64,000 nucleotides of DNA from Verrucomicrobiia bacterium DG1235 (lineage in GTDB: Bacteria; Verrucomicrobiota; Verrucomicrobiia; Opitutales; Opitutaceae), in assembly GCA_000155695.1 (NCBI GenBank), contig DS990592.1:4043820-4107819 (forward strand), given 5' to 3'. Shown here in pieces: positions 18,258 to 28,337 of this stretch. The notes beneath the pieces are model-generated. The model saw nothing but the letters and a program-made list of their open reading frames with translations, was not told where the DNA came from and ran no database searches. How positions within the stretch are numbered: position 1 is the first letter of the stretch; each line of letters begins with the position of its first letter. The position numbers and the translations under genes are program-made.

Positions 18258-21200
18258 ATGCTCAATCGTGTCCTCTTTTCTAGCTTTGCCTTATTGTGTT
18301 TATTTGTCTCCTGCTTCAGCCACGGGGCGGGGATTGAAACTGTTGAAGATGATGCGGGGCAGTTCGTATATGGTTTGGGGTCGAACGATCTCGGGCAGTT
18401 GGTAGGGGATGGGACGACGGATGCGACTAACGAGTGGGTGACATTGGTTCGTGGTGCGAAGGATGCGCACGCCAGTATTGTGGGGATCTTTTATGTCGAT
18501 GAAGAGGGCGTGCTTTGGGGGTTGGGCAGTGCCCTAGGACTAGAGGATAGTCGCGAGGATGGGTTCGTTCCTGTGGCGGAGAATGTGGTGTCGGTGGATG
18601 CTGGATATGGTGTGGTCTTATTTCAAAAGGAAGATGGAAGCCTGTGGATGCTCAATTGGTCCAGCCGAGCAGAAAAGGTTGCGGACGGGGTCGCGTTCTA
18701 CAGAGCGGGTGTGCTTGGGTATATGTTTGCCGACTCAAATGGCGACTTGTACGGGTGTAATGTAGGCTGGAACAACTCGGCCCGCCTTGGGGTAGGGTAT
18801 TATGGTGATGTCAGTGAGCCAACTTTTATTGCGGCGAATGTGGTGGACGCTCATCTCGGACCGTACAATGGGGCGTTTGTAACCGCCGACAATCGACTGT
18901 TTGCGATGGGAGAAGGTTGGGGTGGGATGTTCGGCACGGATATACCCAACTATTGGCAGACTCAGCTATCGCCCGTATTGATTGAGGAAGGTGTGACGTC
19001 GGTGACGGTGGGGGACTCGCGAACCTTGTATTACACTCGTCTAGATGGGAATCTGTATTTGCGTCTTCAGGGAGAGGAATCGCTAGCGCTAGAAGATGTA
19101 TCCAGTGTTTGGATAGAAGCGGGATTTGGATCGGACGGGGTCCCGCGCTTCGCGCAGGGAACGGGCGGCTATTCGTATATGTGGGGTGAGCAGAGAAATG
19201 GAGAGTTTGGACTCGGCTCATGGGAGTTGACGTTCGAAGAGCCGCAGCCGCTTCCGTACGGCGTCGAGAGTTTTGGCTTATTTCAAGGGACGGGTGTTTT
19301 CTTTTTTGAGAATGGAGATGTAAAAGTGGCGGGAAGTCGTGGGTACGACTTGGACGTTGCTCAATCGTATTCTCAGCCGAGGGCGCCTGCGTTTGAAGAC
19401 GTAGTTTGGATCCACGGTGATACTCAAACCAATGTATTCGTCAATGCGGACAGTCAGTTGATGCTGTTAGGACGTAACTACGAGGAATATTTTATTCCCG
19501 GAGGCGAATCGGTTTATGCCGAGCCGGCACTGATGGCTGAGGGAGTCAAAAAGGCGATGGTATCTTCCAATAGTTACTCGGGAGGGATGTTTTATTTGAA
19601 AGAAGATGGAGACCTGTTCCGATTGGGAGAATTCGGAAACGTTGAGATGAATGGCGCGGATCCCGCGATTCCAGATCTTGTGGCCTTGGGGGCGAAAGAT
19701 TTCGTGTTAGGTCAGAATGGATCGTTTGTTTACTACATCGATGAAAACGATGACTTATATGGTTGGGGTAACAATTATTCCGGTCAACTGGGACCGGAAA
19801 ACATGGAGACATGGATTAACGATCCGGTATTGGTCGCTTCCGATGTAATGTGCATCGCCACTGGGAGTTCGTTTTTGGTCTATATAGATTTGGAGGGCCG
19901 CCTTTACACGATGGGGGCTGACGAATCTGGACAAATCGGAAATGGAAACGAAAGCACTGAGCATGTAACCGCACCGTATTTATTGGATGAAGAGGTGATC
20001 GATATAGCGGTGAAATTTAACACTTTGGTTTATCTTAAAGAGGATGGTACTGCTTACGGAGTGGGCTCGGCGACGAATGGACGACTGGGAGTTCCTCCAG
20101 GTGAAGTCGGCCGTGTGCATAGTCCGATCGTGCTGGCAGAAGGGATTGTGGACGTAGCGACTCAAGGTGGCGCGAGTGTGCAGCTATTGGGTGAGAATGG
20201 GGTATTGTATTCTTTGGGTTATAGCTGGCGAAACAATCCTCGCGACTTGAATGGGGATGAGTTTTACGAGCTTTTGGTTTTGGATAGTAAAGTAACACGT
20301 TTGTACGATGCGGGGTCGGGGTCGGCGTTCTATCGCCGCTCGGATTCGCTGGAACTCAGCCGCGCGTTTGTACAAGCGACCTTTGAGGATGAGGAGAGCT
20401 GGTATGGGTTTAGCGCTGAAGTGGAGGTGCGTTCGCCGCATGATTGGGTGGCGTCGACTGATGACGATTGGATCGTGCTGGATGTAAGCGAGGGGGTGAC
20501 GGGTACGTCGAGTTTGAGCTTTTCGGTTCTCGCAAATAATTCGCCTGAGCCGCGCTACGGTTACATCGATGTAAGCGGGAATCTGATACAGGTTCGCCAG
20601 ATGGGCGTGCCGTTTGTGGAGATTGCTGGAGAAGGCGGCGCTGAAGAGTATGATGGTTCGGAGTATTCTGTGCAAGGTGACGCGGACTGGGTCGTATTTG
20701 AGCCGGTCGAGGAGGCGGGGATTGTGAATGTGGTCGTCGGGCTGAACGATACGGGAGAAGAGCGAGAAGCGGTTGTTTTGATAGATGGGAGGCGTTATTT
20801 TGTGAAGCAGGCGGCTGAGGTCGATGCGGGGGCATCGCTCTTTACAATGGGGTCGAACATGGAAGGGCAGCTTGGGAATGGTGCAACGGTGGAGCACGAT
20901 AGTTTGGAGCTAATTGCCCCCGATGTGTCGTTTATGGCGGCTGGGACAGGTTTTACGCTATACGTGACTTTGGATGGGACGCTGTATCGTCTTGGTGGAA
21001 GTCCGTCGTTTGATGAGGAGGACAGTTCTATCTTCTCGCCTAAGGTTTTAGATACGGGAGTTTCTGAAGTGCATGCGTCGGGGAATCATTTTTCTTATGT
21101 AAAGACGGATGGATCTTTGTATTGGCACAGTGTCGATAGCTGGATATTGGATGCGCACCCAGGGGGTGACGAGCCAGTGTTGGTAGACACGGATGTGGTG

Positions 21201-24200
21201 CAGGCGTCGATGGGGGGGAATCAAACCCTGTACGTAAAGGAGGACGGCACCTTGTGGGGATTCGGTCAAAACTCAGGAAACCAATTGGGACTGGCGAATG
21301 GCGGAGCGAATGTGGGAGTGCCTGAGCAGATCGATACAGATGTGATGTCGGTTTACAGTGCTTTTAACCATAGTGTTTATGTTAAAACGGATAATACGCT
21401 TTGGGGGATGGGAGCGTCGTGGTTAGCTGCGATCGTGCATGGCGATTCTGGAGAGGCTTTTCACCCGCCGGTTATGATTGATTCGGATGTCATGTCCGTG
21501 GGGGTTGGCGATGGGATCACTGTATATAGCAAATCGAGTGACGACGCTATTTGGTATCTAGGCAATGCGGATGGTTTTGCAAACGGTACGGGCTCTCCCA
21601 TTCAGCAAAGTTGGGATGTGTATTCAATTTCTGAGGACCATGCAGCGTTCTTTGTGACGGCAGAACATGAGGTGATGCTTTTGAATTTAGACTGGGAGTT
21701 GTATGAATTCGTGAGTGCGAGTAGCGGTGGCGGTTTCGAGTTGGACAACGTAGGTTGGTTCGATGCGAGTGCGGAGCATGGCTTGATCATTGCAGATGAC
21801 AGCGGTGACTTGTTTGGGTTTGGGAAGGACTATTTCGGTCAAGCGGGTGTTGAAGGCGACGCGGATATGCTGTCATCGCCTGGATTGGTAGCGAGCGGAG
21901 TAAGGTCTATTGCTACTTTGTCGAACTCGGGATATTTCATAGACGGTCAGGATCTACTCTATGGGATGGGCACGTTTGAGGCGACCCCGGATTCTGGTGC
22001 GGGTGGGTTTGATTCAACTGTTCCCTACTATATGGGCGTCGCTGAGGAAGTATTTAGCAGTCAGGCGGATGGTGGTGCTAACGAACTATTTGCCTATCGA
22101 GAAAGCTCTGGAATCGTGAAGGGTCGCGGCGACAATGTATTCAATCAATTTGGCGGTTTAAGCGCAGCTGAATACGTTACGAGCAGCTTGGAGTTGTTTC
22201 CCGATTTGAAGAAGGTCGCGGCGGATGATGATTTCGTTTTTTACCTGGAGGAGGATGGAGACTTGTACGTGGCAGGTCGCAACTCCACTGGTGCGTTTGG
22301 AGATGGTGTGGATCAGTGGGCAGAGGTGGAGTCTCCGCATTTGGTTATGGAAGGGGTCGAAGATGTGACGACGAGTCGGTCGACGCATAGTCTATTTTTG
22401 GATTCGGAGGGAACGCTTTGGGGGGCTGGCAACAACTTCTCTGGGATGCTGGGAGTTGATCTGAATGTGGATAGCGGGCCGTTCTTCGAACCTGTGGAGA
22501 TCGCAACAGGCGTAGTGGCGATGTCGCAGGGATTTTTGTCGACCTACTACATTACTGAGTCTGGCGAGCTTTGGGGGCTTGGAAGTTCGACGCGTGGGCA
22601 AATCGGTTATGATAGCGACGAAGTTGAGGGCACCATGCATGTGGCGAAGAAAATCGATGATGCGGTAGTGGCGGTGAGTTCTGGTTTGTATCACGTTCTT
22701 TGGCAAAAGGAAGATGGCTCGCTTTGGGGAATGGGCGCGAACGAATCGGGGCAGTTGGGAACTGGTGATTTTGTGGACCGATTTGAGCCGACGAAACTAT
22801 TTGATGCGGTGACGGGATTTGAGGCGGGTCCTGGATACAGCATGGTTTTGGTAGATCCGCTGGACGGGCTGCGAGAGCTGGGCATCGATGCAGCGGGTGG
22901 GGAGTTGGCGATTCCGGCTGTTTTCTTTGGAGAATGGAGCGCGGGTGAGGATGAAGAATGGATCGAAATCGAGTCGGCGCAGACCCTTTCAGGACTCGCT
23001 ACGGTGGAGCTTGTGATAGAGCCGAATCCTTATCCGCTGACGCGCGTGGGAACTGTCGATGTATTCGGAACCAAGGTACGTGTGGAACAAAGCGGTTTGA
23101 CCGACTTTGCCGTCTTCGGGGAGGATATGCTGGAAATCGATGCGGATGGAGGCGTTCTAGAAGTAGAGCTTTATGCGAATACGGAGTGGGAGCTAACGGC
23201 TTCGGATGATTGGTTTGTCGTGGAAGGCGAGCAGACTGGCAGCGAGTCGCGATCTTTGCGGATTTCGGTTATGCCGAATCGCGTTTTGGACCTTCGCGAG
23301 GGCGAGCTGATTCTGGCGGGGCATAAGCTGAAGATTCGACAAGGCGGTCGCGAGGTATTCGAGTGGATTAACGAGTTTGGAGGATCGCTACTCATCGACG
23401 GAGTTGAAGTTTCGGAGGAAGAGTATCCTGACTGGTTGCGTTTCGAACGCATTGGAAATTCGGACAAAGGGTATTTATATGTCGAGGAAAACGAGACAGA
23501 GAATTCGCGCATTGGCTCGATTGTGGTGGATGGTAAGGTGTATCTGATTGAGCAATACGGGCGTGTTGACGGCAATTGGACTTTGTACAGTTTCGGTGAT
23601 AGTAGAAACGGCCAGCGCGGTGACGGGTTGCCGTATACTCACGAGGTGGCTGAGCTTATCGCTGAGGATGTGGTAGATGCTGGAGTTGGGATTGGGTTCA
23701 CGCTCTATCTAGACGATGAAGGCACCTTGTGGAGAGTCGGAGATGCATCGTTTTTTGACAAAGAGACTGATTCAAAGTTTAGTCCCCAAGTTGTGGATAC
23801 TGGAGTTGTAAAGGTGGAGGCGAGCGATCGGCAATATGCCTACGTGCGAGAAGACGGCACACTGTGGTGGTTGAGTAGTTTGTACCACGTTTTTGAAGAT
23901 CTTGAAGTCGGAGAGTCGGAACCTATACAAATCGCGAGTAGTGTCTTGGATGTTAGCGTACCGCTGCGAGGGTCGCCTTTTGTCCTTTATCTCACGGAGG
24001 AGAACGAGCTTTGGGGATTTGGTCAGAATACAAATGGAGCCCTTGGGCTTGGCGAAAGTGAGGGTGGCGAGGTTTTTTCACCGACGTTGATAGCCGATGA
24101 TGTGCGATCGATAGCGACGGGAGGCTGGCACAGTTTATTCGTCAAGCTCGATGGTACGCTCTGGGGCATGGGATCGAACTGGACGGGTCATTTAGGAGCA

Positions 24201-27200
24201 GAAGGCGATTATACGGTGCCGGTACAAATAGACGAAGATGTGCGCCTGGTGGAAGCAGGAGAGTATACAACGCTTTACGTCAAAACGGACGGGACAATTT
24301 GGGGGCGTGGTTCTTCGCCTGTGGGACAATGGTTAAACGAGACGGCGTTGCCGCACAGCATCGACGGAGTTGATGGAAATGACATCGTCGATTTGGTTTT
24401 GCGCCCTGGATTCGAAGGGGTGTTGCATTCGGATGGAAGGCTTTACCGCTTGACCGGTGGGGTTGTGGAAACTGATTTCGTTTTGTATGCGAATGGCTCT
24501 GAGCATTCGGTCACGCTGAAGAGCGATGGAAGTCTCTTGGGGTTTGGCTTAGATAATTTCGGACAGGCAGGTTTGGACCTTGATGCGTATCCCGGTTCGA
24601 CGCCGGCTCCGATTGCCAATCGGGTCTTCGGCTTTGGTGCGGGAGCTAACTTGTCATACTATTTAGATTACGCTGGACGATTGTGGACCGCTGGCCGTTT
24701 GGACAGCGGGCATGGATCTGGACCGTTAGTCGAGTCGAGTTATTTTGATTGGGTTGATTCCGGAGTCGACGAGGTATTTGTGAATCGTATGCCGATCCAA
24801 GGAGGATCGGATAATTCGGTCGTCTACAAACGGATACGAGGCGGCGACGGCTCTCTTTACTCGATGGGCTACAACAGGAACCAGCAAGCGTTGCGTTATC
24901 TTGTGGATGAGGGAGATTTTTTGAATGATTTCGGTCCGTCGATTTTGGTGGCAGATGAGGTGGAGATAAGCTCCTCCGTCGTTTGGGGATTAAGTTCGGA
25001 GGGAGTTTTGTACGGAGGGGGCAAGCAGTCGTATGGCTTGCTTGGCGATACTGTGGAGGACAGACAATTTCCTGTTGATCCGATTATCGGCGATGGGGAA
25101 GATGCCACTACCAATATTGTAATTTTGGCAGAAGGCGTTGAGCAGATATCGCTCGGCAGTACCCACGGGGTGTATTTGAAGAGCGATGGCAGCCTTTGGG
25201 GGCTAGGTCGAAACTTAAGCGGCGAGCTCGGTTTTGAACCTGATGAAACAGTGGCAACGACTGCGGTAAAGATCGCAGAGAATGTGGTTTCGGTGACTGC
25301 TGGTCCTCAGGCGACTGCGTTTATCGATACGGAAGGGCGACTATGGGGGCTGGGCAATGCTTCTTCAGGCTGGATGGGGTTTGAGCCCGATCTTGAGCTA
25401 GAAGTCTTCGTGCCGCATTTAATTGCAGAGGGTGTGGTCGAAGCGCAGCTCGGAGGTGGGTTCATCGTCTACCAATTGGAAAGCGGGGGGCTTTGGGGCT
25501 CGGGAACGAATTCTCTCGGACAATTGGGAACGGGCGATACTGTCAATCGATTCGAGCCCGTGCAAATCTTCGAAGATGCGGAATCGTTTTCGGTTGGTCT
25601 GTATCATGTCCTAGTTGCTGTTGAAGCACTTGGCACTGAAGAGGAGCTTTCGTTCTCGGCTGAAGGAGGGGAGGTCGATATCACGGTGGATGTATTTGGT
25701 GACTGGTACGCATCGTCTCGCTATTCTTGGATAAGCTTTCCTGATGGGGAGGAAGGCGACAGCTCTAGCACGTTGCGGGTAGCGATCGCTGAGAACGAAT
25801 CTCCGGTTTCTCGAGTGGGCTTCGTCGAAGTGAACGGTTTGATCGTCCGTGTCGAGCAAGCAGCGGCGGAGCATTATCTGGCGCTCGAAACTGAGTCGGT
25901 ATCGATCGGCGCTGGTGGAGGAACCGTTGCGGTATCGGTGTTTTCGAATCGAACATGGGGCGCTACGGAAGATGTTGATTGGATCTCGTTCGCTGGTCCT
26001 GTGATTGTCACAGGAGACGGGACAATCCGTTTGACCATAGAAGAGAACGAAATTCCTTTAGCCAGAGAAGCGACGATATGCGTCGGTGGTATTGAAATCC
26101 TGGTGACGCAAGAATCTGTGGACGATGGATTTTATATTGGTGAAGCCAGCGAGGTTTCGAGTTTCTCTGAAGACCCATCGACTGGCGGCTATGCTGGATT
26201 GTGGCTTCCTGAAGGCGAGGATGTTGGGAAGATCGTGGGCGTTTGTATCGATGGCGAGACTAGCAGTGGTTTCGTCTACGATGTGGAGGTTTTCAGCTCG
26301 ACGACTCTACTCGTCGCGATAGACGAGGATCAGACAGCTGTATTCACGAAGAACAGCTATGGCTTTTACTCTGGAACGTTGCCTTGCATTGGCGAGATAG
26401 AGTTCGAGAAGGTTGTGCCTGAAGAGGAGGATAGCGCGTTTGCCGGGTTCTATGAGGCAGACAGCGGCGAAGAATCTGGCGCGAAGATCTACGTGTTTGT
26501 AGCTCCCTCTGGAGATACGATCGCGGTAGCTCCGGAATTGGAGGAAGGATTCGCAGTTCGCGGACGGATTAGCGAGAGTGGATCGATTACGGTGTCTGGG
26601 AACGGTGCGCCAACGGCGAAGTCTTTGAAGCTGGTAAGCGCTACCGGTGGGTCGGGCTTGAGTTTGAAGCCGACGGCCTTGAGTGACTATTACGAGCGTA
26701 TTGATTATTCGGGTACTACGGTATCGTTGAGTGTCGAATCGATAGGCAGCTGGGTTGTCGCGAACGAGCTTAATTGGGTGACTGTAAGCGTATCCGAAGG
26801 AACGGGATCGATGACTGTGGATGTCGTTGTCGCGGAGAACGCAGGAGCTAATCTGCGGATTGGCGAAGTAATGATTGGCAATGAAACCTTTAAGGTGCGG
26901 CAGATAGGCAATGCCGCCGGCCTTGAGTTTGAGCCTTGGCTAGGCGCTTACTTTACGGCGGAGGAGATATCCGCAATGGGAGAGATGCCAGCATTGGCCG
27001 ACGTGGACTTGGACGGAAGCGACAATGAAACTGAATGGTTGCTTCAGCTTGATCCGGCTTTGTTTGCTTCGAGACTCGCTCGGGAGGCTAGCGTGGTTGA
27101 TGGAGTCTTGCGGGTGGCACTTGATATGGCGCCACCAGCAGGAGTTGCGTTCAAGGTCGAGATGACGCGCGACTTTAGTGATTGGCTCGAGGTGACTGAT

Positions 27201-27296
27201 GCGTTGGTCAGTGCTGAGGGCGAGTTGCCGGAGTATGCGATAACGATCGACGATGCTGTCGTGGGCGTTCGGATACGTGCGGTGTCATCCGAGTAG
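18258..27296 (+). CDS. Giant secreted RCC1-repeat/BACON-domain protein (3012 aa)
   Basis: A signal peptide (MLNRVLFSSFALLCLFVSCFSHG) is followed by three large blocks of RCC1-type repeats (LWGLGSN--GQLG-G pattern), starting near residues 34, 859 and 1774 and ending near 2450. Blocks two and three are clearly homologous along their length (SLFTMGSNMEGQLGNG versus TLYSFGDSRNGQRGDG, then matching TLDGTLYRLG, YVKEDGTLWGFGQN). Between and after the blocks lie BACON-like beta-sandwich modules of about 85 aa, with the W-----DWI/WIVLDVSEG and G-I-V-G----V-Q pattern. Near 2620-2840 is a region of unassigned beta-rich sequence, then a further BACON-like module and a tail without a recognisable sorting signal. 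The likely location is the cell surface; the ligand is unknown. Base composition looks more AT-rich than the flanking minus-strand genes. Confidence 0.9.
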   Translation: MLNRVLFSSFALLCLFVSCFSHGAGIETVEDDAGQFVYGLGSNDLGQLVGDGTTDATNEWVTLVRGAKDAHASIVGIFYVDEEGVLWGLGSALGLEDSREDGFVPVAENVVSVDAGYGVVLFQKEDGSLWMLNWSSRAEKVADGVAFYRAGVLGYMFADSNGDLYGCNVGWNNSARLGVGYYGDVSEPTFIAANVVDAHLGPYNGAFVTADNRLFAMGEGWGGMFGTDIPNYWQTQLSPVLIEEGVTSVTVGDSRTLYYTRLDGNLYLRLQGEESLALEDVSSVWIEAGFGSDGVPRFAQGTGGYSYMWGEQRNGEFGLGSWELTFEEPQPLPYGVESFGLFQGTGVFFFENGDVKVAGSRGYDLDVAQSYSQPRAPAFEDVVWIHGDTQTNVFVNADSQLMLLGRNYEEYFIPGGESVYAEPALMAEGVKKAMVSSNSYSGGMFYLKEDGDLFRLGEFGNVEMNGADPAIPDLVALGAKDFVLGQNGSFVYYIDENDDLYGWGNNYSGQLGPENMETWINDPVLVASDVMCIATGSSFLVYIDLEGRLYTMGADESGQIGNGNESTEHVTAPYLLDEEVIDIAVKFNTLVYLKEDGTAYGVGSATNGRLGVPPGEVGRVHSPIVLAEGIVDVATQGGASVQLLGENGVLYSLGYSWRNNPRDLNGDEFYELLVLDSKVTRLYDAGSGSAFYRRSDSLELSRAFVQATFEDEESWYGFSAEVEVRSPHDWVASTDDDWIVLDVSEGVTGTSSLSFSVLANNSPEPRYGYIDVSGNLIQVRQMGVPFVEIAGEGGAEEYDGSEYSVQGDADWVVFEPVEEAGIVNVVVGLNDTGEEREAVVLIDGRRYFVKQAAEVDAGASLFTMGSNMEGQLGNGATVEHDSLELIAPDVSFMAAGTGFTLYVTLDGTLYRLGGSPSFDEEDSSIFSPKVLDTGVSEVHASGNHFSYVKTDGSLYWHSVDSWILDAHPGGDEPVLVDTDVVQASMGGNQTLYVKEDGTLWGFGQNSGNQLGLANGGANVGVPEQIDTDVMSVYSAFNHSVYVKTDNTLWGMGASWLAAIVHGDSGEAFHPPVMIDSDVMSVGVGDGITVYSKSSDDAIWYLGNADGFANGTGSPIQQSWDVYSISEDHAAFFVTAEHEVMLLNLDWELYEFVSASSGGGFELDNVGWFDASAEHGLIIADDSGDLFGFGKDYFGQAGVEGDADMLSSPGLVASGVRSIATLSNSGYFIDGQDLLYGMGTFEATPDSGAGGFDSTVPYYMGVAEEVFSSQADGGANELFAYRESSGIVKGRGDNVFNQFGGLSAAEYVTSSLELFPDLKKVAADDDFVFYLEEDGDLYVAGRNSTGAFGDGVDQWAEVESPHLVMEGVEDVTTSRSTHSLFLDSEGTLWGAGNNFSGMLGVDLNVDSGPFFEPVEIATGVVAMSQGFLSTYYITESGELWGLGSSTRGQIGYDSDEVEGTMHVAKKIDDAVVAVSSGLYHVLWQKEDGSLWGMGANESGQLGTGDFVDRFEPTKLFDAVTGFEAGPGYSMVLVDPLDGLRELGIDAAGGELAIPAVFFGEWSAGEDEEWIEIESAQTLSGLATVELVIEPNPYPLTRVGTVDVFGTKVRVEQSGLTDFAVFGEDMLEIDADGGVLEVELYANTEWELTASDDWFVVEGEQTGSESRSLRISVMPNRVLDLREGELILAGHKLKIRQGGREVFEWINEFGGSLLIDGVEVSEEEYPDWLRFERIGNSDKGYLYVEENETENSRIGSIVVDGKVYLIEQYGRVDGNWTLYSFGDSRNGQRGDGLPYTHEVAELIAEDVVDAGVGIGFTLYLDDEGTLWRVGDASFFDKETDSKFSPQVVDTGVVKVEASDRQYAYVREDGTLWWLSSLYHVFEDLEVGESEPIQIASSVLDVSVPLRGSPFVLYLTEENELWGFGQNTNGALGLGESEGGEVFSPTLIADDVRSIATGGWHSLFVKLDGTLWGMGSNWTGHLGAEGDYTVPVQIDEDVRLVEAGEYTTLYVKTDGTIWGRGSSPVGQWLNETALPHSIDGVDGNDIVDLVLRPGFEGVLHSDGRLYRLTGGVVETDFVLYANGSEHSVTLKSDGSLLGFGLDNFGQAGLDLDAYPGSTPAPIANRVFGFGAGANLSYYLDYAGRLWTAGRLDSGHGSGPLVESSYFDWVDSGVDEVFVNRMPIQGGSDNSVVYKRIRGGDGSLYSMGYNRNQQALRYLVDEGDFLNDFGPSILVADEVEISSSVVWGLSSEGVLYGGGKQSYGLLGDTVEDRQFPVDPIIGDGEDATTNIVILAEGVEQISLGSTHGVYLKSDGSLWGLGRNLSGELGFEPDETVATTAVKIAENVVSVTAGPQATAFIDTEGRLWGLGNASSGWMGFEPDLELEVFVPHLIAEGVVEAQLGGGFIVYQLESGGLWGSGTNSLGQLGTGDTVNRFEPVQIFEDAESFSVGLYHVLVAVEALGTEEELSFSAEGGEVDITVDVFGDWYASSRYSWISFPDGEEGDSSSTLRVAIAENESPVSRVGFVEVNGLIVRVEQAAAEHYLALETESVSIGAGGGTVAVSVFSNRTWGATEDVDWISFAGPVIVTGDGTIRLTIEENEIPLAREATICVGGIEILVTQESVDDGFYIGEASEVSSFSEDPSTGGYAGLWLPEGEDVGKIVGVCIDGETSSGFVYDVEVFSSTTLLVAIDEDQTAVFTKNSYGFYSGTLPCIGEIEFEKVVPEEEDSAFAGFYEADSGEESGAKIYVFVAPSGDTIAVAPELEEGFAVRGRISESGSITVSGNGAPTAKSLKLVSATGGSGLSLKPTALSDYYERIDYSGTTVSLSVESIGSWVVANELNWVTVSVSEGTGSMTVDVVVAENAGANLRIGEVMIGNETFKVRQIGNAAGLEFEPWLGAYFTAEEISAMGEMPALADVDLDGSDNETEWLLQLDPALFASRLAREASVVDGVLRVALDMAPPAGVAFKVEMTRDFSDWLEVTDALVSAEGELPEYAITIDDAVVGVRIRAVSSE

Positions 27297-27327
27297 AACC
27301 TCAGGGGCTTTTAATAATCTGGATTTA

Positions 27328-27355
27328 CCTGACGAGGATGGGTTTCCTCGTCAGG
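27328..27355. terminator. Hairpin downstream of the RCC1 gene
   Basis: A perfect 10-bp stem (CCTGACGAGG at 27328-27337, CCTCGTCAGG at 27346-27355) with an 8-base loop lies 31 bp after the stop codon. No strong T tract follows, so a role in termination or mRNA 3'-end protection is inferred from position. Confidence 0.6.
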
Positions 27356-27384
27356 CCTAGATTGGATCTGGAAAGGAGACTCGC

Positions 27385-27545
27385 CCTTCGAGCTTGGCTC
27401 GAAGTGGAATCAATGGCTTCGCCAGCGATGGTATTGGGTTGAGGGATTGGGGCAGATGCGATCTGCAGCAAGCTGCAACCCTACAGGGCTGCTTGGCCTA
27501 GCGGCGCTGGTTCCAGGCGTCGGAGTCGAATTGGGCGGTGAGGGC
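27385..27545. repeat. Direct repeat, copy C (right flank of the giant RCC1 gene)
   Basis: This is the partner of copy B at 17855-18040. It contains the palindrome GCAGATGCGATCTGC (27452-27466), shared exactly with copy A near 2560, and a second small hairpin GCAGC-AA-GCTGC (27465-27476). Its right part overlaps the last 16 codons of the lipoate ligase-like gene, whose stop codon lies at 27498-27500. Confidence 0.8.
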
Positions 27546-28199
27546 TTCTTCCTCTTCGGGAGTCCAGGAGGGGGTGCTGACGTATTCGATCTCGGCTTCG
27601 AGGAGCTTGGCGAGCTCGATGGTGAAGTCGTTGTAGAAGCGGGCCCAAGTGATCTTGCTAGCGAGGGGCTTCCAAATGGAGCCTTGCAGCATGTAGCCGT
27701 TTTTGGTGCGTTTTTGGGCGGCGCCGGCGACTTTGCTGGGGAGGTTTTTCAGGACGACATCGTAGAGCTCGGCTTTGTTAAAGCAGACGCTTGGAGCGGC
27801 TTCTTCTGGGGTGTTGTAGTTGAGCTCGGTGAGGAGGTCTTGGCTCTCCAAGGCGTTGACCATGCACTGGTGGATGGCGCGGTAGCTTTCGATGGGCTGA
27901 CCTTTGGAGAGGGGATGGCTAGCTGGGATGACGAGGGTGTAGGTCCAATCGTCGTTGTGGTCCACGACACCGCCGCCGGTGGGTCGGCGACAGATTTCGG
28001 CGGTGAGGTCTGAGATTTCCGAGGTGACGTAGGAGTAGTTTTGGCTGAGGCCGAAGGTGTAGGCTGGGCGGCTCCACTCGTAGTGGCGGAAGCGAATGGC
28101 GTCGGCGGGCTGGTAGCGCTGCAGCAGGAGGAAGTCGTATGCCATGTTTTGGGCGGCGGTGGCTGTGGTGTCGGGGATTATGTGGAATGGGTGCGCCAT
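27498..28199 (-). CDS. Lipoate--protein ligase family protein
   Basis: A 233-aa member of the biotin/lipoyl ligase (BPL/LplA/LipB) fold. The signature RRPTGGGVVDH at residues 71-81 matches the substrate-binding loop of LplA. KVAGAAQ with Lys156 matches the conserved lysine motif that contacts the acyl-adenylate, followed by GYMLQGSIW. It should attach lipoate or octanoate to E2/GcvH domains, but its short form without the C-terminal accessory domain could be an amidotransferase (LipM/LipL-like), so the exact reaction is uncertain. It starts with ATG at 28199. A fragment of its 3' end is duplicated at 17990-18037. It is the most 3' gene of a minus-strand row. Confidence 0.83.
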   Translation of the reverse strand: MAHPFHIIPDTTATAAQNMAYDFLLLQRYQPADAIRFRHYEWSRPAYTFGLSQNYSYVTSEISDLTAEICRRPTGGGVVDHNDDWTYTLVIPASHPLSKGQPIESYRAIHQCMVNALESQDLLTELNYNTPEEAAPSVCFNKAELYDVVLKNLPSKVAGAAQKRTKNGYMLQGSIWKPLASKITWARFYNDFTIELAKLLEAEIEYVSTPSWTPEEEEALTAQFDSDAWNQRR

Positions 28200-28261
28200 A
28201 GTGTGGAGACTACAGTTGGGGAAACGGGGGGGAGGTCAATGCTGGTGAGGGGGAGGAGTGG

Positions 28262-28325
28262 TTAGTAGTGAGTAGTGAGTAGTGAGTGGTGAGTGGTGAG
28301 GAATGAGGAATGAGTGGTGAATTGG
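28262..28325. repeat. Heptamer short tandem repeat array (TAGTGAG type)
   Basis: Three perfect units of TAGTGAG are followed by the variants TGGTGAG (twice) and GAATGAG (twice) in a continuous 7-bp register. The array fills most of the spacer between the lipoate ligase-like gene and the RmlD-like gene. A second array of the same unit lies at 29982-30027. It is intergenic and has no ORF. Confidence 0.85.
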
Positions 28326-28337
28326 GGGATCTGCTTT

